Origin: Chersky-840 sp035532735
GTDB taxonomy: Bacteria > Actinomycetota > Acidimicrobiia > Acidimicrobiales > UBA8190
Assembly: GCA_035532735.1 (NCBI GenBank)
Contig: DATKQM010000066.1
Span: forward strand, 1 to 64,000
Direction: 5' to 3'
DNA length: 64,000 nucleotides
Below are positions 24,802 through 35,674 of the stretch, piece after piece (position 1 is the first letter of the stretch; every line of letters begins with the position of its first letter). Position numbers and translations under genes: made by a program. Under the pieces are notes generated by a model. The model made no database searches. It was not told where the DNA came from and was given only the letters and a program-made list of their open reading frames with translations.

Positions 24802-25200
24802 TCAGTCGGAGTCGTCGCGGCCCTCGTCGCCCTCGGGTGCGAAGGGCCACTCCTCGAAGGCCGCCACCCGTCCGCCCGGGGCGAAGCGCAGGATCCAGAG
24901 GTCGCGCCACGGCGTGTCGGGGTCGTTGTCGTATTCGACCCACACCCGGACCACGGCCGTATCAGCGTCGAGGGCGATGACCTCGCTCGACATCGAGAAG
25001 GCCTCGTCGGGACCGTCGCGCTCGGCGTCCCAGAACAACGCCAGCTCGCCGAGACCCCGGACGGGCTCGACCCAGGGCGACGACGCGTAGGTGACGTCGG
25101 GCGTGAACAAATCGGCCAACCGGTCCGTGCCCGGCGTCCGCCAGGCCTCTTCGTAGCCCTCGAGCCAGCGGGCCACATGGTCGCGACGGACGACAGCCAT
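24802..25200 (-). CDS. SnoaL-like / nuclear transport factor 2 fold protein
   Basis: A 132-residue protein of the SnoaL-like superfamily. The helix RWLEGYEEAWRTPGTDRLAD, then DLFTPDVTYASSPWVEPVRG, a central WVEYDNDPDTPWRDLWILRF and FEEWPFAP at the end form the usual helix-and-curved-sheet barrel. Members are small isomerases, hydrolases or binding proteins and the substrate cannot be told. Its ATG overlaps the uvrA stop by one base, so it is translated from the uvrA transcript, which does not imply a repair role. It converges with nadA. Confidence 0.75.
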   Translation of the reverse strand: MAVVRRDHVARWLEGYEEAWRTPGTDRLADLFTPDVTYASSPWVEPVRGLGELALFWDAERDGPDEAFSMSSEVIALDADTAVVRVWVEYDNDPDTPWRDLWILRFAPGGRVAAFEEWPFAPEGDEGRDDSD

Positions 25201-28184
25201 CAGCCCGCCCTGGCCCGCTTGACGGCGGTAGTGCCCTTGACAGCGGCAGTGCGCTTGGCAGGGGCGGTGCGGGTCGGAGTCTTCGGTCGCTTGCTCGGCG
25301 AACGCTTCGAGGGGGCGGGCCCGAGACGGTCGGGACGGCGGCGGTGACCTCGGGCCAGCACGGGAGCGAGCACTTCGCCGGTGTAGCTCCTCGACGTGGC
25401 GGCCACCTCTTCAGGGGTGCCCTCGGCGACCACCTTGCCACCGCCTTCGCCTCCTTCGGGGCCGAGGTCCACGATCCAGTCCGACGTCTTGATCACATCG
25501 AGGTTGTGCTCGATGACGATCACGGTATTGCCCTGGTCGACGAGTCGGCTCAGGACCTCGAGCAGCTTGCGGACGTCGTCGAAGTGCAGACCCGTGGTGG
25601 GCTCGTCCAAGACGTAGAGGGTGTGGCCGGTCGACCGCCTCGACAACTCCGACGACAGCTTCACCCGTTGGGCCTCGCCCCCCGACAACGTGGGGGCGGG
25701 TTGGCCGAGCCGGATATAGCCGAGCCCGACGTCGACCAACGTCTGGAGATGCCGGGCGATGGTGGGCTGATTGGCGAAGAACGAGAGCGCCTCTTCGCAC
25801 GACATGTCGAGGACGTCGCCGATGTTCTTGCCTTTGAACGTCACCTCGAGGGTCTCTCGGTTGTAGCGCGCCCCAGCGCACACCTCACAGGGCACGTAGA
25901 CGTCGGGGAGGAAGTGCATCTCGATCTTGATGGTCCCGTCCCCTGCACAGGCCTCGCACCGACCGCCGCGCACGTTGAAGGAGAACCGGCCCGGTAAGTA
26001 GCCACGCACCTTGGCCTCGTTGGTCTGGCTGAAGAGCTTCCGGACATGGTCGAACAGGCCGGTGTAAGTGGCGGGATTCGAACGCGGCGTCCGCCCGATG
26101 GGCGACTGGTCGATGGCCACCACCTTGTCGACGTGCTTGACGCCGTCGATGGCCTTGTGCTGTCCGGGTGTGGTCCGGGCCCGGTGCACCTGGGCCAGCA
26201 TCGACTGGAGAAGGATGTCGTTCACCAGTGTCGACTTCCCCGACCCCGACACGCCGGTCACCGCCACCAGGCAGCCCAGGGGGAAGGCCACGTCGATGGC
26301 CTGGAGGTTGTGCTCGCGCGCACCTCGGACCACGAGTTGGTCACCCGACCCGGGCCGGCGCTTCTCGGGTACGGGAATGGACCGCTCCCCGGTGAGATAG
26401 CTCCCGGTCACCGACGCCTTGGTCTCGAGCAGTCCCGGCACAGCACCGCTGTAGACGACCTCACCACCGTGTTCGCCCGCGCCGGGGCCGATGTCCACCA
26501 CGTGGTCGGCCTCGCGGATGGTCTCCTCGTCGTGTTCGACGACGATCACGGTGTTGCCGAGGTCGCGCAGGCGTACCAGGGTGTCGAGCAGCCGACGGTT
26601 GTCGCGCTGATGGAGCCCGATCGACGGCTCGTCGAGGACATACAGCACGCCCACGAGACCCGAGCCGATCTGGCTCGCCAGCCGAATGCGCTGGGCCTCG
26701 CCCCCCGAGAGGGTGGACGTCCCCCGGGCCAGGGAGAGGTAGTCGAGGCCGACGTCGAGCAGGAACCGCAACCGGGCCCGGACCTCGCGCAAGACCCGGT
26801 CGGCGATGAGGTGCTCGCGCTCGGTGAGCTCGAGAGCGTCGACCTCCGCCGCGGCGCGCGTGATCGACAGGCTGCACAACTCGAAGATGTTGCGCCCTCC
26901 CACGGTGACGGCCAGGGACTCGGGCTTGAGCCGTGCCCCTTTACACGTCGGGCACGGGACCTCGCGCATGAAGGTCTCGGTCCACTGCCGGACCGAGTCG
27001 GAGTCCGAATCACGGTGCCGGCGCTTGAGCCACGGCACGATCCCCTCGAACTGCGATGTGAAGGACCGCTGCCGGCCGTACCGGTTCCGGTAGCGGACGT
27101 GGACCTGCTTGGTGCCCGAGCCGTACAGGAGCACCTTCTTGTCCTTGGCCCGGAGCTTCTCCCAACGGGTGTCGGTGCTGAAGCCGAATTCCGTGGCCAC
27201 GGCTTCGACGATCCGGTCGAACCAACGGCTGTGGCCACCGGTCCACGGCGAGATGGCCCCCTCGTCGAGCGACCGGGTGGGGTCGGGCACGACCAGGTCG
27301 GGATCCACCTCGAACTGGGTCCCGAGCCCGTCACAGGCGGTGCACGCCCCGTAGGGCGAGTTGAACGAGAAATTCCGGGGGGCGGGCTCCTCGAAGGACA
27401 AGCCGCAGAACGTGCACGCCAGGTGCTCGGAGAAGGTGATGAGCTCCTCGCTCCCGTCCTCCCCGATGATGCCGATCTCGGCGATGCCGTCGGTGAGGCG
27501 CAGCGCCGTCTCCATCGACTCGGTGAGTCGTTGGCGGATGTCGTCCCGTCGCACCAGCCGGTCCACCACGACCTCGATGGTGTGCTGCTCGTAGCGGGCC
27601 AGGCTGAGCGCGGCCCGCTCGGAGAGCTCGACGGTCTCCCCGTCGACCCTGGCCCGGGCAAATCCCTGCTTGGCGAGGTCGTCGAGGAACGCCTCGTACT
27701 CCCCCTTGCGACCCCGCACCACCGGTGCGAGGACCTGGAAGCGCGTCCCCTCGGGCAGGTCCAGGATCCGGTCCACGATCTGCTGCGGGGTCTGGCGTGC
27801 CACGGGCCGGCCGCAATTGGGGCAATGGGGCCGCCCCACCCGCGCGTAGAGCAGCCGCAGGTAGTCATAGATCTCGGTGACCGTGCCCACCGTCGAACGG
27901 GGGTTCCGACTGGCCGACTTCTGGTCGATGGAGATGGCCGGCGACAACCCCTCGATGAAATCGACATCGGGCTTGTCCATCTGTCCGAGAAACTGTCGGG
28001 CATACGACGACAGCGACTCCACGTAGCGTCGCTGACCCTCGGCATAGATGGTGTCGAAGGCGAGTGACGACTTGCCCGAGCCCGACAAACCCGTGAACAC
28101 GATGAGACGGTCACGCGGCAGCTCGAGCGAGACGTCACGCAAGTTGTGCTCTCGTGCCCCGCGGATCACCAGTCGGTCGGACAT
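25200..28184 (-). CDS. uvrA: Excinuclease ABC subunit A
   Basis: A 994-residue damage-recognition ATPase of nucleotide excision repair. It has two ABC modules. The first P-loop is TGLSGSGKSSLAFDT (31-45) and the second is VTGVSGSGKSTLVNDI (about 645-660). Signature motifs LSGGEAQRIRLASQIG and LSGGEAQRVKLSSEL are both present. Zinc modules have CPNCGRP, CTACDGLG/CTFCG, CPTCKGARL and CEACAGDGTIKIEMHFLPDVYVPC-type Cys pairs. The C-terminal about 50 residues are a Lys/Ala/Pro-rich tail not found in most homologues. It starts at ATG 28184, 60 bases after uvrB. Confidence 0.96.
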   Translation of the reverse strand: MSDRLVIRGAREHNLRDVSLELPRDRLIVFTGLSGSGKSSLAFDTIYAEGQRRYVESLSSYARQFLGQMDKPDVDFIEGLSPAISIDQKSASRNPRSTVGTVTEIYDYLRLLYARVGRPHCPNCGRPVARQTPQQIVDRILDLPEGTRFQVLAPVVRGRKGEYEAFLDDLAKQGFARARVDGETVELSERAALSLARYEQHTIEVVVDRLVRRDDIRQRLTESMETALRLTDGIAEIGIIGEDGSEELITFSEHLACTFCGLSFEEPAPRNFSFNSPYGACTACDGLGTQFEVDPDLVVPDPTRSLDEGAISPWTGGHSRWFDRIVEAVATEFGFSTDTRWEKLRAKDKKVLLYGSGTKQVHVRYRNRYGRQRSFTSQFEGIVPWLKRRHRDSDSDSVRQWTETFMREVPCPTCKGARLKPESLAVTVGGRNIFELCSLSITRAAAEVDALELTEREHLIADRVLREVRARLRFLLDVGLDYLSLARGTSTLSGGEAQRIRLASQIGSGLVGVLYVLDEPSIGLHQRDNRRLLDTLVRLRDLGNTVIVVEHDEETIREADHVVDIGPGAGEHGGEVVYSGAVPGLLETKASVTGSYLTGERSIPVPEKRRPGSGDQLVVRGAREHNLQAIDVAFPLGCLVAVTGVSGSGKSTLVNDILLQSMLAQVHRARTTPGQHKAIDGVKHVDKVVAIDQSPIGRTPRSNPATYTGLFDHVRKLFSQTNEAKVRGYLPGRFSFNVRGGRCEACAGDGTIKIEMHFLPDVYVPCEVCAGARYNRETLEVTFKGKNIGDVLDMSCEEALSFFANQPTIARHLQTLVDVGLGYIRLGQPAPTLSGGEAQRVKLSSELSRRSTGHTLYVLDEPTTGLHFDDVRKLLEVLSRLVDQGNTVIVIEHNLDVIKTSDWIVDLGPEGGEGGGKVVAEGTPEEVAATSRSYTGEVLAPVLARGHRRRPDRLGPAPSKRSPSKRPKTPTRTAPAKRTAAVKGTTAVKRARAG

Positions 28185-28243
28185 CGCTGCGAGGCTACCG
28201 GCGGGGCGAGGGGCCGTTGCCGGGGTCGCCGCAGTGCGCGCCG

Positions 28244-30442
<2,199 letters not shown>

Positions 30443-30467
30443 CTTGCGATGGTACCGGGGGGGTGTG

Positions 30468-31097
30468 TCAGCCCCGACCGAGAGGGGAACCGGAACCTCG
30501 GGGCCAGGCGTCGAGCGCGGCCCACACCCGGTCGACCTCATTGACCAGCTGGGCCCGGCCCTTCGAGTTGTCGATGACGAGGTCAGCGCCTTCCAACCGC
30601 TCTTCGCGGGTGACCTGGGCGGCGATCCGGGCCCGGGCGTCTCGTGTCGAGAAACCCCGCTGGCCGACCAGTCGGTCGACGGTGGTCTCGACGGGGCAGT
30701 CGACCACGACCACGACGTCCAACTTCAAGATGTCGCGATGGGCGGGCTTGAGCAGGGGCACGTCGAACACCACCACATGGTCGCTCTCCTCCTCGGCGGC
30801 GCGTCGCTGCGCCATGACCGTGCTGATGGCGGGGTGGGTGATGGCGTTGAGCGCGGCCACCGATTCGGCGTCGGCGAAGGCGAGCGCGGCCAGCGCGGCT
30901 CTGTCGATGGTCAGATCGGGAGCGACGATGCCGGGCCCGAACCGTTCCACCAGGGGCTGATACGCCGGTCCCCCCGGCACGACGACCTCCCGGGCGATGC
31001 GGTCGGCGTCGATCAGGACCGCCCCTCGCTCGACGAGGAGGTCGCCCACCGTCGACTTCCCTGAGCCGATCCCTCCGGTCAGCCCGACGGCCAGCAC
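30468..31097 (-). CDS. coaE: Dephospho-CoA kinase
   Basis: A 209-residue kinase for the last step of coenzyme A synthesis. The P-loop GLTGGIGSGKST (5-16) starts almost at the N-terminus from GTG 31097. IDADRIAREVV, VVFDVPLLKPA and VVVVDCPVETTVDRLVGQRG are conserved, and a DNS-x-GR-xx-L motif closes the CoA-binding helix. It lies 25 bases before uvrB and four bases after the flippase stop. In most Actinomycetota its upstream neighbour is rpsA; here a surface-polysaccharide block comes between. Confidence 0.93.
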   Translation of the reverse strand: MLAVGLTGGIGSGKSTVGDLLVERGAVLIDADRIAREVVVPGGPAYQPLVERFGPGIVAPDLTIDRAALAALAFADAESVAALNAITHPAISTVMAQRRAAEEESDHVVVFDVPLLKPAHRDILKLDVVVVVDCPVETTVDRLVGQRGFSTRDARARIAAQVTREERLEGADLVIDNSKGRAQLVNEVDRVWAALDAWPRGSGSPLGRG

Positions 31098-31101
31098 CGC
31101 A

Positions 31102-32544
31102 CTACCTGCCGGGGCGCTTCCTGGCGGTCGCCGGCGACGACGCCTGCGACAACGCATCGGCACCCTGCGCCCGACGTTTGACGCTGCTGCGGTGGACGGC
31201 GACGAAACACACCGTCATGACCGCGCTCAACCCGACCTGCACGGAGAGGTCGGCGCGGGCGGTGGCGAGGTACTGCCCGTGGGCGGCGGCCGTGGCCCCC
31301 GCCAGTGCGCCCGCACCCACCGCCAGGACGACCACGACCCAGCGCCATCCGATGCCCAGGAGATAGATGGCCAGCGCGACGCTCACGCACATGAACACCA
31401 TGGCGAGCACGAGCGTCGAGAAGGCCGGTCCGGCCGCGGTGAGCTTCTCGCCGAAGACGAGGCTCAGGACCCGGTGCGAGGCGAACACCGCCATGGCCAG
31501 GAGGACACCGCAGGGGATGGCGATGACGCCGAAAGTGTGGGCGAGCTGGCGCAGCGCGTGTGAGCCGCGCTGATGGCGGATGGCGGCTTCGGGCAGCAGG
31601 TAGTTCACGAGGACCAGGGCCACGAACACCAGGGCCTTGGCCGGGACCGAGATGGCCGCGTAAGCCCCGGAGTGCTTGTGCATCTCTCTCCCGAGGAGAA
31701 TCACGTCCGCGTTCTGCAAGATGGCCAGGAACAAGAGGCTGCCCAAGGCGGCCAGCACATCGACGAGGAGCACCCGCCCGCCATGCACCGTCATGGCGAC
31801 CGCTCCCCCGGTCTCTTCGATGGCCACCTCCGGCCCCGGGGGCTCGTCGACGAGCCGGGCCAGAGCCGTGCCGCGTACGACGGCACGCGTGGCGGTGAAG
31901 CGGGCGTGGGTGGCGGTGAGGAGCTCGGCGAACAACAATCCCAGGGCCGCTCCCTCCACCCCGAGCTCGGCGGCGAGGCCGACGGTGAGCGCGCAACGTG
32001 TCGCCGCCTCGATGACGAGGTTGATCGAGAGGTCCTTGTAGTCCCGGCCCACCTGCAACAGGCCCCGGTCGACCGACACCAGGATCCAGATACCGCCCGC
32101 CGTCATGATCTCCGCCACACCGCTCGGCGACGGGAGCGACAGGGCATGCGAGACAGGGCCCCGGATGAGCCACATCACGAGGGCCACGACCACGATCGAG
32201 ACCTCGCCGACGCGGTGCACCCGCGCCACCCACGGCCGGACCCGGTCGCCGAGCCCCCCCGTCTGCCAGGCCGACACGCGCCGCACCACCCCGACGAGCA
32301 GAGCCGTGCCCGGCATCGAGACCACCAGGAACAGGCCGAGCAACACGATCAGCGTGCCGTAGCCCTCGGTGCTGAGGACATGGGCCACGAAGACCGTCGT
32401 CAGGAGGCTGACGACGCCGACGAGGGCGGCGGCGATGGCCAGCGGGATGGCATGACGGATCTCCGAACCCTCCTCGGGGCCCCGGGCCGGAGGGGAGAGC
32501 TCCCCGGCGCCTCCGGCGGAACCGTCCGTGGTGGCTGGGACCAC
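31102..32544 (-). CDS. Polysaccharide flippase-like membrane protein (MOP superfamily)
   Basis: A 480-residue protein starting at GTG 32544, overlapping the upstream TAG by one base; the longer open frame upstream is a shadow of that gene. Twelve to fourteen hydrophobic helices begin with AIAAALVGVVSLLTTVFVAH. Conserved features of Wzx/MurJ-type exporters include the first-helix pair with STEGYGTLIVLLG (usually GxxxYG) and the later ILQNADVILLGREM. Such proteins flip lipid-linked glycans across the membrane. Together with the mutase-like and mannosyltransferase genes upstream it suggests synthesis and export of a surface galactan or mannan. The exact substrate is unknown. Confidence 0.75.
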   Translation of the reverse strand: MVPATTDGSAGGAGELSPPARGPEEGSEIRHAIPLAIAAALVGVVSLLTTVFVAHVLSTEGYGTLIVLLGLFLVVSMPGTALLVGVVRRVSAWQTGGLGDRVRPWVARVHRVGEVSIVVVALVMWLIRGPVSHALSLPSPSGVAEIMTAGGIWILVSVDRGLLQVGRDYKDLSINLVIEAATRCALTVGLAAELGVEGAALGLLFAELLTATHARFTATRAVVRGTALARLVDEPPGPEVAIEETGGAVAMTVHGGRVLLVDVLAALGSLLFLAILQNADVILLGREMHKHSGAYAAISVPAKALVFVALVLVNYLLPEAAIRHQRGSHALRQLAHTFGVIAIPCGVLLAMAVFASHRVLSLVFGEKLTAAGPAFSTLVLAMVFMCVSVALAIYLLGIGWRWVVVVLAVGAGALAGATAAAHGQYLATARADLSVQVGLSAVMTVCFVAVHRSSVKRRAQGADALSQASSPATARKRPGR

Positions 32545-34085
32545 TACGGCGCGCCGCCGCCGGTGACAGCGGCCACCCGCCGGGGGACGATCGGTGCGTC
32601 GCGACCCGTGGCGGTCTCGTCGCCGCGTCCGGCTTTCTCCTCGTGGTACTCCTCGTCGACGTTCACCGACCAGATGTCGTGGCCTGCGCCGGCCACGATG
32701 TTCTCGACGGTCAGCATGGCCGTGTACATCGAGTGGTCCTGGTTGTTGTACTTGTGCATCCCGTTGCGTCCAACGGGATGCACGTTGGTCACCTCGGCGG
32801 CGAGCCAGTGGCGCATGGTGTCCACCGCGGCCCGGTAGGTGTCGTCGTAGACGGGATAGGCCTTGGGCATCCGCACCACGTACCCCCGCTGCACCTGGGT
32901 CGGCTCCACGAGGCCGATGGCGGCGAGCTCCCTGGTGGCCAGGGCCACCAGGTCGTCGTCGTCGGCGTCCCACAGCTCGTCGCCTTCGAAGACGAAGTAC
33001 TCCATCCCGAGACAGGTCGTGCCCTCGCGCACCATGAACGGGGACCAGGCGCCGAAATTCTGGATCCGTCCCACCTTCACCTTGGGGGAGTGGATGTAGA
33101 TCCAATTGTCGGGGAACCCCCCCGACGCGGGCACGACCAACGACACCGTGAGGAAGTCGCGGTACTGCAGGGCGTCGGCCGCGGCCCGGACATCGCCAGG
33201 AGGGGGTGGGTCCATCGCCCGCACCAGAGCGGAGAAGGGCATGGAGCTGATGACGTGGTCGGTCTCGACCCGATACCGCCGGCCTTCGTGTTCGAAGACC
33301 ACCGCACCAGCACCTTCCGGGCCCCGTTCCACACCGACCACCGGGCTCTCCACGAGGACTTCGACACCCGCCTTCTCGACGATGTCCCGGCACGTCTCCC
33401 ACATCATCCCGGGGCCGAGCTTGGGGTACTGGAACTCCTCGATGAGGCTCGTGACCTGCTTGGCCCGATTGCGACGGCCACCGGCCAGGCGCGCACGCAG
33501 GGGCTCCCACACCGCCTTGAACAACGACATCCCCTTGATCCGCTGCGCGCCCCAGTCGGCGGAGACCTCAGAAGGCGGGACGCCCCACACCTTCTCGCTG
33601 TAGGTCTTGAAGAAGTGCTCGTAGAGCCTCCACCCGTAGTTGGCCACGACGTAGCCCTCGAGCGAGCTCTGGTCCTCCGGAGGCGACACCCGCACCTTGA
33701 GATAGGACAACCCACACCGGGTGGCCTCGACCACACCCAGATTCCGCAGGGCGTTGAGGATGTTGATGGGGTAGTCGTAGAACTTTCCCTCGTAGTAGAT
33801 CCGGCTCATGCGGGGACGCAGGAGGAAGTCCCCCGGTGCGAGGATCTCGTGCCAGAGGTCCTCGACGGGCTGGACCTTGGTGAAGAACCGATGTCCACCG
33901 ATGTCGAATCGCCAACCGTCGCGCGCCACGGTCCGGCTGATGCCCCCCACCACGTCATCGGCCTCGAGCACGATCGTGGCCCGGCCCGCCTTCGAGAGTT
34001 GATAGGCGGCTGTCAGACCCGCCGGCCCGGCCCCGATCACCACCACGGGACGATCGTCCCGCCATGCCGTCGCCGTCTGCGTCAC
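32544..34085 (-). CDS. FAD-dependent oxidoreductase, UDP-galactopyranose-mutase-like
   Basis: A 513-residue flavoprotein. The FAD-binding start is VVVIGAGPAGLTAAYQLSKA, with Glu of the second strand (IVLEADDVVGG) and then RFDIGGHRFFTKV, a motif of UDP-galactopyranose mutases and related amine-oxidase-fold enzymes. YPINILNALRNLG, FFKTYSEKVWGVPPSEVSA, and the C-terminal GRNGMHKYNNQDHSMYTAM, resembling the mutase GRxxxY--D region, are present. Mutases convert UDP-Galp to UDP-Galf for cell-wall galactan. At 513 residues it is longer than GLF (about 390), so it is more likely a related sugar or lipid oxidoreductase. It is directly coupled to the flippase. Confidence 0.7.
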   Translation of the reverse strand: MTQTATAWRDDRPVVVIGAGPAGLTAAYQLSKAGRATIVLEADDVVGGISRTVARDGWRFDIGGHRFFTKVQPVEDLWHEILAPGDFLLRPRMSRIYYEGKFYDYPINILNALRNLGVVEATRCGLSYLKVRVSPPEDQSSLEGYVVANYGWRLYEHFFKTYSEKVWGVPPSEVSADWGAQRIKGMSLFKAVWEPLRARLAGGRRNRAKQVTSLIEEFQYPKLGPGMMWETCRDIVEKAGVEVLVESPVVGVERGPEGAGAVVFEHEGRRYRVETDHVISSMPFSALVRAMDPPPPGDVRAAADALQYRDFLTVSLVVPASGGFPDNWIYIHSPKVKVGRIQNFGAWSPFMVREGTTCLGMEYFVFEGDELWDADDDDLVALATRELAAIGLVEPTQVQRGYVVRMPKAYPVYDDTYRAAVDTMRHWLAAEVTNVHPVGRNGMHKYNNQDHSMYTAMLTVENIVAGAGHDIWSVNVDEEYHEEKAGRGDETATGRDAPIVPRRVAAVTGGGAP

Positions 34086-34189
34086 CTCGCCTCGTATCCC
34101 CCGATCGGCTTCCGGCCCCGGTCAAGGCTACCGGCTGGGAACACCCCGACCCCAGCCAAGCAGGCAGCTTCGATCACCCGACGACCAGG

Positions 34190-35398
34190 TCAGGGCACAG
34201 AGAGATTGGTGAAGGCAAGCAAGGCGTAGAGACCGAGCCCGGCCGCGGCCAGGGTGAGGACGACCCGCTCCAGGCGCGGCCCGGCGGTGAGGCTCGCACC
34301 GGCCAACACCAAGGGAAAGGCCGACAACGCGTAGCGCTCGAACCCGTCGAGGTTCGAAGCCGTGAGCGCCACCGCCAGGATGCACAGCGCGAAGGCCCCA
34401 TAGGACAGGGGCCAACGGCGCAGCACCACGACCGCCAGGGCGACAGCCAGCAAGGCCCAGGGCAGATGCAGCGCCGAACCGAGGTGTCGGCCGTGCGCCA
34501 GGAGCGACGCGTCGTGCGCCAAGGTCCGCAGCGGATCGGCGAAGCCACCTCGCAACGTCGGTCCTTGTTGGACCCGGAACGGAGCCAGAGCGTCGCCGTA
34601 GCGCCAACGGACCCAACCGAGGAACGCGCCGAGGCCGGCGGCGGGACCGACGACCGCAGCTACTCGAGCCAGGTGGCGACGCGGCGAGGAGATCCGCCAT
34701 CCCCCCATCGCTTCGATGGCGGCCGGCACCACCAACATCACGCCCAGAGGTCGAGTGGCGCCCGCCGCCAACCCGAGCGCGGCCGCCCACCACCACGACC
34801 GGGCCCTGAGGGCGAGGAACGTCCCGACGCTCAAGGCCAACAGCGTCCCCTCGGCGTACCCCATCACCTGTGTGAACGCCGGGGGTGCCAGACAGACCAA
34901 CCAAGCGGCCCGCCGCGCCAGCGCGTCGTCGGCTGTCTCCCGTCTGGCCACCACGGCCAACAGCGCCACCCCGACGAAGGCCGACACGTTGGCCACCACC
35001 ACCACCGCCACACCGAACCCCACGCCCGGGACATACGACACCGCACGCGTGAGCAAGGGCACGAGGGGGAAGAACCGCAACGACAGATGCCCCGCCCCGG
35101 CATATCCGTGGCGGGCGATGGACTCGTACCACCCCGCGTCCCAGCCCAGTAACCCCTCGTGGACACGCGTGGCCACGGCCACCGAGGGCCTGGCCTGGTT
35201 CACGAATTCGTGCGCGGCCACCAGCGCTGCTGCCACGACGAGGCGCGCTACCACCCACGGCACCACCGCGCTCCGAATCCCCCACGACAAGTCGCCCTGG
35301 CCCGACGCGGCCCGCAGGGCCCGCACGGCGCGTGGCGTCGCCGCGCCCAGCCCGGAGGGGTCACCCGGGGCGGGGCGGCCTCCCGTGACGTTTGTCAT
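34190..35398 (-). CDS. Mannosyltransferase-like membrane protein (PIG-V family)
   Basis: A 402-residue protein from ATG 35398. After a first helix it has GWDAGWYESIARHGYAG, the PIG-V/GPI-mannosyltransferase-II signature with the catalytic Asp in the first loop, and LRFFPLVPLLTRA. About ten membrane helices follow, with VMGYAEGTLLALSVG and a conserved GATRPLGVML. Such enzymes transfer mannose from a polyprenyl-phosphate donor to glycolipids or proteins. It reads in the same direction as the flavoprotein and flippase after a 104-base gap. Divergent from the peptide-transporter genes across a 276-base spacer that probably holds both promoters. Confidence 0.72.
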   Translation of the reverse strand: MTNVTGGRPAPGDPSGLGAATPRAVRALRAASGQGDLSWGIRSAVVPWVVARLVVAAALVAAHEFVNQARPSVAVATRVHEGLLGWDAGWYESIARHGYAGAGHLSLRFFPLVPLLTRAVSYVPGVGFGVAVVVVANVSAFVGVALLAVVARRETADDALARRAAWLVCLAPPAFTQVMGYAEGTLLALSVGTFLALRARSWWWAAALGLAAGATRPLGVMLVVPAAIEAMGGWRISSPRRHLARVAAVVGPAAGLGAFLGWVRWRYGDALAPFRVQQGPTLRGGFADPLRTLAHDASLLAHGRHLGSALHLPWALLAVALAVVVLRRWPLSYGAFALCILAVALTASNLDGFERYALSAFPLVLAGASLTAGPRLERVVLTLAAAGLGLYALLAFTNLSVP

Positions 35399-35674
35399 AG
35401 TCGTGGGCTCGGTCGAAGGCGGGCAGATCGGACCGGGGAGGCGGAGGTCGGTGCGGCCCTGGCTCGGCGCCGCAACCCGGTCCGCATGACCGCATGCTAA
35501 CGACGCGTCCGCTCTGGGCCCGTGACGACCGCAGCTGGCACGGCCCCGACGGCACCACCCTGGCGTCGCCTCGGCCAAGATGTGCCCGGTCGTTCGGCGG
35601 CATGCCGTCTACCATGGCGCGCCAGCGGCGCCAGGGGGCTGCGCGTCCAACCAGGGCGAGGGCGAGGGGGACCG

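Noticed and set aside
26046..28067. Plus-strand open frame of 673 codons opposite uvrA
   Set aside because: Antisense shadow of uvrA.
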